The position numbers and the translations under genes are program-made. Shown here piece after piece: positions 10,720 to 22,040 of a stretch of 64,000 bases of DNA. Source of the DNA: Adiantum capillus-veneris (lineage: Eukaryota; Streptophyta; Polypodiopsida; Polypodiales; Pteridaceae). The stretch covers positions 50,968,774 to 51,032,773 of the forward strand of contig CM043942.1 in the NCBI GenBank assembly GCA_014529385.2. Direction: 5' to 3'. How positions within the stretch are numbered: the first letter of the stretch is position 1; each line of letters begins with the position of its first letter. A model generated the notes under the pieces. It did no database searches. It was not told the DNA's origin and saw nothing but the letters and a program-made list of their open reading frames with translations.

Positions 10720-13140
10720 TGAACTAGACACTCATTAAGCTAGAAAAATTATCCTATAATTTTTTGAGAAGTTTCCCTAATTAATTAGGCATAATTACTT
10801 TATTTTTTTAGCAATTTTAATAGGGGAAATTAGTAAATGAATTTCAAATGATGTGATATATTTATCAGTTGTTAATTAGGTGGTAAAGAACTCGTGATAA
10901 TTAGGAGAAGCTCAGAAAATTAATCTAGCTAGTTAATTTAGCAAATTACTCTGTTTTCTGAGTAGTTTAAATAGGGAAAATTAGTAAATGGATTTCAAAT
11001 GTTGTGATATATTTATCAGTGGTTAATTAAGTGCTCAAGAATCCGTGATAATTAGGAGAAGCTCACAAAATCAATATAGCTAATTAATTTAGAAGAATTA
11101 CTCTGTTTTTTGAGTAATTTAAATAGGGGAAATTAGTAAATGGATTTCAAATGTTGTGATATATTTATTAGTGGTTAATTAGATGATCAAAAACCCGTGA
11201 TAACTAAGAGAAGCTCACAAAATTAATCTAGCTAATTAATTTAGAAGAATTACTCTGTTTTTTGAGTAATTGAAATAGGGGAAATTAGTAAATGGAATTA
11301 AAATGTTGTGATATATTTATCAGTGGTTAAGTAGGTGTTCAAAAACTTGTGATAATTAGTAGAAGCTCAGAGAATTAATCAAGATCATTAATTTAGCCGA
11401 ATTACTCTGTTTTTTTAGTAATTTAAATAGGAGAAATTAGTAAATGGATTTCAAATGTTGTGATATATTTATCAGTGGTTAATAAGGTGCTCAAAAACCT
11501 GTGATAATTAGGAGAAGCTCACAAAATCAATCTACCTAATTAATGTAGAAGAATTACTCTATTTTTTGAGTAATTTAAATAGGGGAAATTAGTAACTGGA
11601 ATTCAAATGTTGTGATATATTTTTCAGTGGTTAATTAGGTGTTCAAAAACTCATGATAATTAGGAGAAGCTCAGAAAATTAATTTAGCTAATTAATTCAG
11701 CAGAATTACTCTATTTTTTGAGTAATTTAAATAGGGGAAATTAGTAAATGGATTTCAAATGTTGTGATATATTTATTAGTGGTTAATTAAGTGCTTAAGA
11801 ACCTGTCATAATTAGGAGAAGCTCAAAAAATTAATCTAGCTAATTAATTTAGCAAAATTACTCTGTTTTTTTAGTAATTTAAATAGGAGAAATTAGTAAA
11901 TTGAATTCAAATGTTGTGATATATTTATCAGTGGTTAATTAGGTGTTCAAAAACCCTTGATAATTAGGAGAATCTCAGAAAATTAATCTAGCTAATTAAT
12001 TTAGAAGAATTACTCTGTTTTTTTGAATAATTTAAATAGGAGAAATTAGTAAATTGAATTCAAATGTTGTGATATATTTATCAGTGGTTAATTAGGTGTT
12101 CAAAAACCTGTGATAATTAGGAGAAGCTCAGAAAATTAATCTAGCTAATTAAGGTAGCAAAAATAATCTGGTATTTGAGTAATTTAAATAAGGGAAATTA
12201 GTAAATGGAATTCAAATGTTGTGATAGATTTATCAGTGCTTAATTAGGTGTTCAAAAACCCGTGATAATTAGGAGAAGCTGAGAAAATTAATCTAGCTAA
12301 TTAAGTTAGCAAGAATACACTGTTATTTGAGTAATTTAAATAGGGGAAATTAGTAAATAGATTTCAAATTTTTTGATATATTTAGCAGTGGTTGATTAGG
12401 TGTTTAAGAACCTGGTATAATTAGGAGAAGCTCAGAAAATTAATCTAGTTAATTAATTTAGCAAAAATACTCTATTTGTTGAGTAATTTAAATAGGGGAA
12501 ATTAGTAAATAGAATTAAAATGTTGTGATATATTTATGAGTGGTTAAATAGGTGGTCAAAAACCTGTGATAAATAGGAGAAGCTCAAAAAATTAATGTAG
12601 CTAATTAATTTAGTAGAAAAACTCTGTTTTTTGAGTAATTTAAATAAGGGAAATTAGTAAATCATGTTATATGATTACATGCTATTTATCAGATCTATAG
12701 TATAGAGTAAAAAAGGCCGTGAAAATTATGCTGAGATTATAAAATTAGTATAGATATTTATCTAAGTCAAATTACACTATTTTTAGCTAAAAACTAAAGA
12801 GGGAAATTAGTAAATCATGTTTTATAATTACATGCTATTTATCAGACCTATATTATAGGGTAAAAAGGTGGTGATAATTAAATGAGGGTTAGAAAAGTAG
12901 TATAGATATTTATCTAAGTCAAAATATACTAATTTTGGTGGAAATTTCAAGGGGGAAATTTGTAAATCATGCTATATGATTACATTCTATTTATCACAGT
13001 TAGCTTACATAATAGATAGGCCGTGATAAATATGTCAAGGTTAAAAAAGTAGTATAAGTGTTTATTTAAGTTAAATTATCCTAATTTTATCTGAAAATTG
13101 AAGATGGAAATTATATAAGTAAGTTGAAAAATAATAAGAT
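10720..13140 (+). repeat. AT-rich tandem array, ~152-bp unit, about 15 copies
   Basis: The landmark ggaaattagtaaat recurs near 10826, 10978, 11130, 11282, 11433, 11584, 11737, 11889, 12042, 12193, 12346, 12498, 12649 and 12802, a steady spacing of 149-155. Each unit carries gtgatatatttatcagtggtta, the reverse-symmetric aattaatctagctaatt and gataattaggagaagctc. The last three to four units drift strongly. The array lies inside the proposed LTR, in the transcribed part after the TATA box. A homologous shorter array lies in copy 2. Confidence 0.92.
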
Positions 13141-13652
13141 AATTACCAGAGGTCAAAAATATCCTTATCTACTTGTGGTAATTATACCATAGTTAATTAG
13201 TGAGGTTAGTAAATCATAATTGACCAAAAGTCTTATTTTGAGCAAATGATTAATTAAAATAAATAGTCTTTGTGGTTAAAAGTTTTTAGAAAAATTATAG
13301 TAAGTGAAAACCTATGATATCAAGTTAAGAAAATGAAATCTTTAAGAGAAATTAAATACAATAAATATTAAGCCCAAAATAAGTAAATTATTAGCTTAAA
13401 AGTTGATAGGAAAATTAGGAAAAAGATATAGAAAATTATAAGAAAGTTAGGAGAGCTTAGAAAACCCTTAGGGAAGCGGTGGAAGAAGTTATCATGCTTA
13501 TATAGACAAATAAGAAATTACTAGGTCAAGAATTTATCAATTAAGACTATAAATTTAACCTTGGATGGGTTACGGTTGAATACAAAGGTTAAGTCTAGAT
13601 TTTGAATTATTTCCCTAATGATTAGACGTCCTTTTTATAAGGATAAGAAGTT

Positions 13653-13838
13653 ATGGCATCAAAAAGAACCCGAGAAAATCCTACATCTGATGATGAGGAA
13701 GTAGCTCCAAAACAAACTAGAGCGTCGCACGACGACGAAGCCGGGCCTAGTAGTAGGCCTACGGAGGAGAGTCTTCAGGCGCCAGCACAGCAGCAGATGG
13801 CCAATCAATCCCAGATGGGTGTCCCATTGTTCAATTAA
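13653..13838 (+). CDS. Short acidic ORF inside the long LTR
   Basis: A 61-codon frame starting MASKRTRENPTSDDEEVAPK and containing DDEAGPSSRP. Copy 2 encodes a related peptide with HDHEAGPS at about 22085, so the ORF is conserved between two diverged copies. The charge pattern resembles the disordered start of a retroelement Gag. It could be a leader ORF or a first coding exon spliced to a downstream gag. I know no function for it. Confidence 0.45.
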   Translation: MASKRTRENPTSDDEEVAPKQTRASHDDEAGPSSRPTEESLQAPAQQQMANQSQMGVPLFN

Positions 13839-14929
13839 GTCTTTAATTAGTTTAAGTTATTTTATAAGTTAGCATTGCATAGGTAAGAAGGATAAACTGG
13901 CTAAAAACGGAAGGTAACTTCCAACGTGCATTTGTTTATAATATAGGAAAGAATTGTTTGGGTTAAAACTGGTTGAATTAGAAAAGATATGTTTGATCAT
14001 CCTTAAGACAGCTTGTCTCAAGACACCTCCGACTCCTTGATATAAATTGATGATAATGATTGGCTTTCTAGCCACGGTTAAGTCGGTTACCCCCATGAAT
14101 GATGAGTTTCTACTCCCTGTCATGTCTTGATGTTTCTACATAAGTTAGGATACCGTTTTTATCCTAGGGGAGCCGCCCGGTTGTATGGGCAACTGGTTTG
14201 GTGTATGGGCACCCGGAACCTTGGGTGGGGGTTTATTCCACTCCGGATTTGAACAAGGAATGGGTGTCGTTTTTCACCCTTAAGTGGTCTTGAGACAAGA
14301 CGAGTACTGGTCATGGTTATTATGGATAATGTTTTGATTGACAGTACCCTGTCTTAAGTTTAAAGATGTCTGTTTGCTAAAAGAATGCTTTCAATGCTGT
14401 CTTCAAGAATTACCGTGATGGAACGTTAAAAGAAATCATTATTTTAAATGTTTAAAACAATGTGATAATAAGATAAACGAATCTTGTGTGAGTGAGGGGT
14501 GGTAAGTGGGGATTGACTAAGGTTGTCAATCATGGAAGGGTGGATTGATTAGTCAGGTAACTATCCATTCCCGCGCACTAAAACGTTTTAGAAACTACTC
14601 ACTTGGAAGAGGAATCCACCAACGGTTGTGCCCTCACATATGTTAGGGGGAAAAAAGCGTTGGCTAAGGAAACCATAATCTGAATGATGAAGTTATAGGG
14701 CCGGAATATGAAATTTTTTTTGTAGGCCGTTTGAATACATTGTCCCGTTTTCGCTGCGAGACAGGACTAGGTCTGCTTCTAATGCTATAGACCCAAGCCA
14801 TTGTCAATGGTAAAGGTCTATTACTTGGATTTTTCTTGTTTAGAGACTCCGATTTTTATAAGTCCTAGAGACCTGTCAAGGATCCCATCCCAATCTTGGT
14901 GTAGTCGGGGTTGGGGACATTACAGTCAA

Positions 14930-15640
14930 CTTGATGATACATAAGCGTATCACATGACTGAGGCCCCTCTACTCTGGAGATACACGAGAGGGAATCCCTT
15001 TTGAACCTCATGCCACAAAAATATGGCGACCAACCCCAAGATATTTTACATAGGGTAGCTGATAAAGTTCTAGTTGTCCTTAAGAATGACAACACCAAGG
15101 ATCTAGATAAGAAGAAAGAGTTTGAAAAGCTACTAAACATTGCATGCACAGAAAAAGATTGGGAAACTTATTATAGATTACAATGATGGTTGTAAAGCTG
15201 GTATCATGGGTGCAGGAGAAGCTCTTGATCATGCCATTGATGTTTCTACTGAGTTTGCATACGAACAAGAAGAAGAGAAGAGTGACTTGGATGATGTGCA
15301 AGAAGACAACAATAGATAAAATGAGGATGCAGATGTGGAGACAAAGGCTATGCAGATGGTGGTATTGATGATGATGATGTTGACGAGGCTAATGGGGGTT
15401 TGAATGTCCAAGATACTGATGCCTAGTGACTACATAGAAGAAGATTAGTCAAGTTTATGGTAGCATTGACCCCAACAAATCTAGAAGCTTGTTGAAAAAG
15501 TCTTAAAGATGTTAGCTAAGGGAGAGGACAGGGAGGTTCCATATCTTCTCATTGGTATAGCTATCTTAGTTTTCTAGTGGAGTAAATCAACTCTTTGAAA
15601 TACCAAGAACAACACCCTCATGTGAAAGATTCTTTAATTG
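14930..15640 (+). pseudogene. Fragment of BRR2 (U5 snRNP 200-kDa helicase), N-terminal region
   Basis: Several frames in order match the region before the helicase domains of BRR2, the DExH helicase that unwinds U4/U6 in the spliceosome: DQPQDILHRVADKVLVVLKN then KKEFEKLLN (15030-15140), DYNDGC...GEALDHAIDVSTEF and EEEKSDLDDVQED (15176-15315), GGLNVQDTDA (15392-15425), VYGSIDPNKS (about 15456-15485) and VEKVLKMLAKGEDREV (about 15492-15540). BRR2 has the same order: a VLKND/KK.EIEKLLN block, an acidic EEDE-rich block, LNVQDIDAYWLQ, then LLKILAEGDDR. At least four frameshifts or stops separate the pieces, and no introns are seen. This is a decayed, probably retrotransposed, copy from memory-based family recognition. 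Confidence 0.75.
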
Positions 15641-15681
15641 GCTTGTTAGGGCATGTGTCTTATGGCACAAGCACTTAATAT

Positions 15682-15697
15682 CCCCCCCCCCCCCCCC
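15682..15697. repeat. Poly-C tract
   Basis: Sixteen consecutive C, followed by a further C-rich stretch to about 15715. It marks the boundary between the BRR2 fragment and the gypsy protease segment. Confidence 0.9.
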
Positions 15698-15849
15698 GGT
15701 GGGTCCCCCCCTCCCTTATGTATATGGTACGAGCATGAAATAATGGGGGGCTATCCCTGTTGTATACGCTTATGTCTAACCTTTAAAAACCCCCCTCTTG
15801 TACACTCACGTGATACCATACAAAAATCCATAGTGAATCCCCCGGGAAT

Positions 15850-16233
15850 ACCCGTTAACAAGTTGGGGCAATACTTTGAAGGTGATGAATCTAATGCAAC
15901 CCTACCAATCACTACTAAAGGATTAATTGTGAGGGAGTCCTTGATGGTGGTGCGGGAGTCAGCATTGTAACAAAAAGTTGTTGGGAGTCTATGGGAAGAG
16001 CACACCTTGAAGTCACAAATGTAGTGGTAAAAATGGCTAATGGATCTACCGTTACGCCTATTGGAATGCTAAAGGATCTCAAGATCAAGGTCATGGGAAA
16101 CAAGTTAAGGCATACTTTCATTGTTATGGATTTCTCCAAACATCCTATGTCATTTAAGATGATCTTAGGACGTCCATTCATGAGGGAAGCAAACATGGTG
16201 CATGACGGGTCCAAAAACCACGTCTATTTATAG
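15850..16233 (+). pseudogene. Gypsy retropepsin-like domain 1 (DGGA active site)
   Basis: The frame reads LGQYFEGDESNATLP, then LDGGAGVSIVTKSCWESMGR, and ends MILGRPFMREANMVHDG. This is the plant gypsy aspartic-protease pattern: catalytic D-x-G-A, a hydrophobic strand and the closing LGRPWL-like flap partner. The usual Thr/Ser after the catalytic Asp is Gly. One frameshift lies just before the active site (about 15935). Retropepsins dimerise and cleave the Gag-Pol polyprotein. Confidence 0.75.
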
Positions 16234-16825
16234 TTCCAAGACTCTGTCATTTGAGTTGATCTTGTAAGTGGTCGAATGCATCCTTTAGGAAATAAATTTA
16301 TCATTGACAATCGATCGGACACCACAAGTCACTCAGCTCCATTGTGGTATTGTTACACATGTAACGAGGGCACGGATATTGGGGAAGACTCTCCGTAAAT
16401 GGATATCCTACCTGGAATGGCTGAGTCAAACAACGTTGATTGGGTACACCTAGCAGCAACTATAGATACTTGGGGAACTAGAGGAACAAACTGGGTAACA
16501 CCAAATGGGGAAGAAATAACACAAACTTTACCAATAAACATGTTAGGTGTAGCGCATGTAACCTCCGATGATAAGAGAGAGGCACACCTATCTAAGAGTG
16601 AAACTGATGATTCCTTAAACTATTTGAACCAATACACCTCAAAAACGGAATCTCAAGGAGAGTTACAAGCCATTCATAAAAAAGAAGGTTGCCAAGGAAC
16701 AAGCAGAGCTTAAAAAGATCCAAGCAAGAGTCGAGGCTTGAGAAAGACAACAATGTCTTAGATGCCAACGAGAAGCTAATCTGGGAATCACGCAAGAATT
16801 TTTTGAGGACATTGATGACACTTCA
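16234..16825 (+). pseudogene. Linker region between the two protease-like domains
   Basis: The frame 16399-16713 and flanking fragments have no recognisable domain. They contain TWGTRGTNWVTPNGEEI and a coiled-coil-like charged stretch (KKEGCQGTSRA, then KIQARVEA in another frame). They lie on the same strand as the protease domains and probably belong to the same polyprotein. Confidence 0.35.
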
Positions 16826-17946
16826 TTGGAATCTGAGCCACCTCTACGATATCCAATTGAACTAAATAGCATCTATGGGAGAGTGCTATATAATGCCTTA
16901 TTAGATACAGGGGCTAAGCACAATTTGTTATCATATGGAGTTTGGTGTCAATTAGGGAAATTGACCCTATCCCAGAGTACAATGCAAGTCAAGGGAATTA
17001 ATAAAAAGAAAACTGATATTCCTGGAATCCTTCAGTCCCCTCTTGTCTATGACAAAGGAAGCATAGTTCAGAGCTTTTTGGTCATGCCTGAGGGAACTAT
17101 GGAGGGCAACATAAACCTTGGACGCACATGGATGTTGGCAACCAAATGCACTATTGATTGGGGTACTTCTAGTGTCACGACACGGCCACCAACTCTTACC
17201 CCTACCATTGAAGAAAAGTCACCTACATTGCAAACTCTAGTGAAGTTGCAAGATAGCCAAGATCCACAAACCAAAGTGGTTAACTCGTCTTTGTCAATTG
17301 CCCATGAACCTAGCACTTCAACACTTGCAATGAGAAGTAATATTACAAGGACTCAACATGCACCACCTATGAGTACATATCAATGGGTCGCAACAGCCTT
17401 ACTTCCAAATACCTCCACCCTTACACCCAATTCAAGAAAAACTTCTCATAGAAAACCAAGAGTGCACTCTAGTGGAGTCAAGACCAAATCACATTGGATT
17501 CCAAAACAACTATTAGAAGGCCAAGGGTACTATGGTGGAAATGAGCAAATATGGATAACTAAACGTAAAATGTGCCTTTCCCTATCACCTACAGAACCAT
17601 GTGAGTCAAACAATGTAAATCCAAAGCCAATGGCAGATCGTGGAAAGGAAAAGATCACGGAATGCTTCCAAAGCTCGTTTGGGTTCCAAGGCAAAACCAA
17701 TTTATTCCACCTAGCTCGGGAAGGGGGGAATCCCGCCAAGCTTCTAGCTCCTCATGTAATGCATCCATAGAGGTAAAAGCTTCTCCACAACCTCCACCTA
17801 CAATAGTGGACCTCCATGAAGCTACAAAGGAATCCACACCTCCCATTGTCCAAGAATCACCTGAGGAACCACTTCAAATTTTTTCCTGGGAGAGTACCTT
17901 ACCACCCTTACAACTTGATGAGACACCTAAGGTAATAGAAAACTAA
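16826..17946 (+). pseudogene. Gypsy retropepsin-like domain 2 (DTGA) with Thr/Pro-rich tail
   Basis: The 314-codon frame opens with ELNSIYGRVLYNALLDTGAK, then HNLLSYGVWCQLGKL, and closes the fold with NLGRTWMLATKCTIDWG (by about 17170). The catalytic DTGA is intact. A long Thr/Ser/Pro-rich, domain-free stretch follows, overlapping another frame to 17946. No reverse transcriptase follows. This is the second protease fold within 1 kb on the same strand. Confidence 0.7.
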
Positions 17947-18418
17947 TGGGAAAAATCCCCACCTATTACCAACTGGAACAATTGGTTTCAAAGGGTGACA
18001 ACATCATTCCAAAAGTTATGATCTACCCAAGGAAGGGGAGAGTGTTTGATGACATCCATTATTCACTTGCTCCCCTCTTAACCTTCCTCCATGACCTCTC
18101 AATCTTTCAATCCTAGGGAATGTACATATATAGCTCTATACTCAAGAAAAAAAGGAAAAAGTAAAAGAGAAAGAGCCACCAAACTATAATCTGGAAACCT
18201 ACAAATTCTAGTACAGGACCTAAGAATCATAATGACATATTATGCACAAGGACACGACCTTTTGACACAGCCCTTATAATGATTGCACTCTAAACATCAT
18301 CTATCTATGTGTACAGATATGGCTAGTATGCTAGAGTCATCCACTCCTACCTTGGGTGAGAGGTACCCTCTTTACTTTCACAAGTGTTTCACATAGTCTA
18401 CCCGGTGCTTGCTTGTGA
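17947..18418. other. Short non-coding or decayed stretch
   Basis: A short frame continues the polyprotein (PRKGRVFDDIHYSLAPLLT, about 18025-18085) and then stops. The rest has no supported feature. Confidence 0.35.
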
Positions 18419-18763
18419 ATGGGATTAGATACGCTAGCGAGTGAGAAGAATTTCGAGGAAATAGAAAGTCTGATACGTCTCTTGACCATGATTGACCCAT
18501 ACTTAGTAGAGGACGTCTCTCCGATTTCACAAGCTTACCCTCTTGACCAAGATGACTATAGATGCCTAGTGACGTTCTTAGTGAACCTTTGTGCCTCTAA
18601 TGATGAGGAAGAGTTACATGATTACACGGATGGCACGTATGGTCTCATGGATGATGACTTTGTTTTTCTTGATGATGACGAAGATAGGGGTTTAGACCTA
18701 GGGCTACTGCCCATCTATTCAATATCCTATTCCCCTGACTCTCTAGGGGGTGCAAATAATTAG
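18419..18763 (+). CDS. Acidic ORF of unknown function
   Basis: A 114-codon frame beginning MGLDTLASEKNFEEIESLIR with a strongly acidic tail (MDDDFVFLDDDEDRG). It has no recognisable domain, membrane segment or knuckle. It lies downstream of the second protease domain on the same strand and may be its accessory reading frame. Opposite-strand frames are not open over this length. Confidence 0.35.
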   Translation: MGLDTLASEKNFEEIESLIRLLTMIDPYLVEDVSPISQAYPLDQDDYRCLVTFLVNLCASNDEEELHDYTDGTYGLMDDDFVFLDDDEDRGLDLGLLPIYSISYSPDSLGGANN

Positions 18764-20020
18764 GTTAGGGTTCATTATGTTGTGTGATTGTGTTCAATAA
18801 AGGTTGGTGCCTCTTCCCACTGATGGGCCTCCTAGAGGTATTCCTTGTGTTTTCAGCACAATATTCAGCACATTTATTTAGTATTAAACCATTAGATTTT
18901 CAATATGATTCTCTGTCATAATTCCTTGTCTAGGTTTAAGAAACAAGCAGTCTGACTAAGCTAGTTTGACCAAGTTAGGTGTTAGAGATCTTCTCTTAAT
19001 ACCATAGGGAATGCCTTCTTACTAATCAATGGTTACTTTAGGTTCTTATTCCGATTTAGGTAGCATTGTGTGCAATGTACTAGGTCTTTCTAGTGGGCTT
19101 AGTCCCTATTGACCTTTAGCTTAAGTATTATAAAGGGAGTTTACTAGTGTGACGAGCCTGGGGAGGGTAACGATATCAATATGACCCCCCAAAGTTACAA
19201 AATTAAAAGGCAATGAAAAACAAAACACAAAAGTGCCAACAATGTAAAATCCTTATTTGATATTTCACTCAAATGTAGTGCTTATGGTACCAGAGCCCTA
19301 GAGGTTCCCAGTGTCGGCGCTTTTCGTTGAAAAGCAAAAAGCCCAAGGCATACAAAATAAGCACACACATCGAATGAATCAATGTGAAAAAACTTTGGGG
19401 GGTCAAAGAAAAGGGAATAATTCAGGTGATGATTTCATAAGTAATTCCTTTTATCGTAGCTTAACTAGAAAGTCTTCTAGGTATAGCCTCTAGTCAGCCC
19501 TTGAACATGAAATACTCTGCTCTCGTGATTAAACAGCTTAATTGACCAAAGGGAATTGAGAAGCTTGCCCATGCTATTAATAAGTTGACCTCTAGTGTCT
19601 CTCGACCGTTGAATTAGCGACCCCAGACTTGTTTTTTTTTAACCTTTACAAAGTGCTTATGCGTTTAATTATATTAGGGTTTAATGTTTACTGCTAAAAA
19701 ATTGTTTAATATTCTGTTACCAATCAATTTGTGTGCCTATTCCATGCATATGCTTTTTAATTGTATATGAGAATGCAATTACTGTGCGATTTATGGTTGA
19801 TTTTGCAGTGTTTGAAGAGGGCTCAAGACTACAAACTCGGATGGTCTTCCACCTCGATGAACGGGCTTCATCTCAATAGCTTCTGAGGACGGAATCTACA
19901 TCAGGAAGGGGGACATGTTAACCCTTACGGACACCCTATCACCTTCAATGGACGCCTTATCATTATTTAATTGAGTCAAGGACCGGGCTTGTCGGTCCAA
20001 TAGGAAAAGGGTAAGAGTGA
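18764..20020. other. Non-coding stretch
   Basis: I see no supported gene. It has AT-rich LTR-like segments, and only one short frame (19311-19493) without a recognisable domain. Confidence 0.4.
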
Positions 20021-20224
20021 TCACTGATGAGAGGTGCACTCTAAAACTGGAACATATAACGTTTGGCTAAGATTGACTAAGTGTGGGTACCCAAATGTGA
20101 ACAGATGAGCCCATATAAAAGTCAATCTAAACCTAAAATGTCTCATTCTCTCATTTGTGCAATTGAAGAGTTCTCTTGCTCCATCTCCATCTTCTTCTTC
20201 ATCTCCTTGTATGTGTGTGTGTGT

Positions 20225-20425
20225 ATGCGTGAGAGAAGTAGGTGCAAGATGTTGCCCAAGATAATTAGCAACAAATAGAATATCAAGATGAGTGTTCATG
20301 CCAACAAATTGAAGACATCCAATCAAGTTAGCATAAGGCTTATTTGTAACAAGCTGACCGCCATTTTCAGAAGTGTTCTTTGTGAGTTTGTAAACTTGGA
20401 CATTAAGCAATATAGGTGATCCCAT
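20225..20425 (-). pseudogene. Ty1/copia polymerase fragment
   Basis: The minus-strand frame contains KPYANLIGCLQFVGMNTHLD and ILFVANYLGQHLAPTS, matching the copia segment between reverse transcriptase and RNase H (usual form PYR.AVGSLMYL...RPDIAYAV..LS). It is cut by a TG/CA run near 20210 that turns the frame into His-Thr repeats. It ends where the second long LTR begins, so that LTR probably inserted into or beside it. Confidence 0.65.
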
Positions 20426-20542
20426 GTGGAGTCCAGCAACCCCCCAAAAGGTTCCTAGAAGCTTGGGGGTACCTCCTCCTTTGTAGGGCTGATCTGGGCT
20501 GGTCCTAGACCCTGTTCACACTAGCCTTGGCCACCAGAAGGC

Positions 20543-20552
20543 TATAAAAAGG
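20543..20552 (+). promoter_or_regulatory. LTR TATA box, copy 2
   Basis: TATAAAAAGG lies about 120 bases after the proposed LTR start and is followed by a short pyrimidine-rich leader. It is a strong plant TATA consensus and the aligned site in copy 1 is weaker. Confidence 0.6.
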
Positions 20553-20939
20553 CCCATAAGCTCTCATTTTATACATTCTCCTAGGAATTTCTCTCATTAT
20601 TTGAGAGAATCTTTATAGACCTCTTAAGAGAGCAAAAATCTTAAAGAGGATTAATCCAGGTAATTAGGATTAGTGAATTGCTTAGCAGTTAAGCGAGGTT
20701 TAATTTTCTCTCTGCTAATTGTAAATTAGGAATGATTAAGCTTCTTAATACCATAAATTACTCTTATTATATCTAAGTAATCCATGTAAACTTAATTCTC
20801 CTATTTCTTAATAGTAATTAGTACTAATTAACTATTGTATTAATCAAAATAGCTTGATTTATGGCCTAATTTAGGCATGAATCATTGTAATTAGCTTCAT
20901 TAATCTTATGATAATTTGTAGTGCTTCATTACACTGTTA

Positions 20940-21760
20940 TTAAACTGCAATAATTATGTGAAAAATTAGTTAATCATTTTGCTAATTATTAGGGTTATTA
21001 AGCTTATTTTTACTTAAAGTTAAGTGGGAATATGTGAGTTAGATAATTATGTTATAATTATCAAAGTTAGAAAAAAATCATTAGAAAGTCATGGTAATCA
21101 GGTCAAGTACAAAATTAGTAGGTTAACTTAGATAATGATGTGATAGTTATCAGAGCTAAAAAAAATCATTAGAAATTTGTGGTAATTAGATAAAATACAA
21201 TAAATTAATTGAGATAATTATCTTAGCAAATTACCCTGATTGTTGATATAAAGCAAAGGGGGAAATTAATAAATTAAGTTAGGTAATTATGTGATAATTA
21301 TCAGAGCTAGGAAACATCATTAGGAAGTTGTGGTAATCAGACGAAGTACAAAAAATAGTTTAGTTAATTATCTTAGCCAAATTACTCTTAGTTTTAATAT
21401 AAAGTAAAGGGGGGAATTAGTAAGTTAAGTTAGATAAATATGTGATAATTATCAGAGTTAGAAAACATCACTAGGAAGCCGTGGTAATTATATCAAGCAC
21501 AAAAAATTAATTTAGATAATTATCTTAGCTAAAAGACCTTGATTTTTGACCTAAGTCAAGAGAAAAAATTGTCTAATTGAGTTAGATATTTATATATAAA
21601 TTATCATGGGTATAAAACATCATTAGAAATATGTGATAATCATCTCAAGCTTAAAAAATAAATTATCCAAGTAAATGGGCTTATTTGGTATGATTTTTTC
21701 TATAAAATTAACTAGGGAAAAAAGGGAAATAATTAATATAATTAGGGAAAAAGTACTAGA
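20940..21760 (+). repeat. AT-rich tandem array homologous to the 152-bp array
   Basis: The landmark ttag(a/g)taattatgtgataattatcag recurs near 21040, 21126, 21279, 21429 and 21581. Spacing is 150-153 bases except one short unit of 86. Units also contain gtggtaatcag and ggggaattagtaa, as in the longer array. It has five to six units. Confidence 0.85.
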
Positions 21761-22040
21761 TCTTTGAAATACTCTAAAAAACCTACATGAATATATCATA
21801 GCCTAAATAAGGCTAAGAGATTACTAGGGTTAAAACAATTCAATTTGGACCCTAGAAATTGAATAGGAAAATAGATAAGTAGTTGAGCAACTAATAAGAA
21901 TACTCAAGGACTTGGGTACGTTGTTGGACCACTCCTAGGTTTTTTAAGAGGTTAAGTTTGTATATTATAATCTCATGGCTGAAAAATCCTTTTAAAGGAT
22001 ATTAGAAGGCCCCAAAAAGGACATGTACCAGTGATCAAAT

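Larger units (their letters stand above)
9818..14924 (+). mobile_element. Very long LTR, copy 1 (about 5.1 kb)
   Basis: Proposed LTR from TGTGAGGACC to ...TTACA. It shares its layout with copy 2 (20425-23297): a U3 with a TATA box near a ccagaa context, an AT-rich leader, a tandem array of about 152-bp units, a short acidic ORF, a block with repeated gtatgggcac motifs (about 14180-14215), and a closing gtcggggt segment. No primer-binding site follows; a BRR2 pseudogene starts at once, so this may be a solo or truncated LTR. The 3' end is set by comparison with copy 2, which has a primer site. The 5' end is less certain. Confidence 0.6.

Noticed and set aside
10720-13140. Centromeric satellite
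   Set aside because: The array is short, lies between a TATA box and an LTR end, and has a homologue in the same position of a second LTR.
10720-13140. CRISPR array
   Set aside because: Units are about 152 bases, contiguous and diverged, without unique spacers; the genome is eukaryotic.
14865-15149. 94-codon minus-strand frame
   Set aside because: Antisense of the BRR2-like fragment, whose plus-strand frames match a known protein.
20021-20224. Continuation of the copia frame
   Set aside because: It passes through a CA/TG run and becomes His-Thr repeats and unrelated sequence; only 20225-20425 matches copia.
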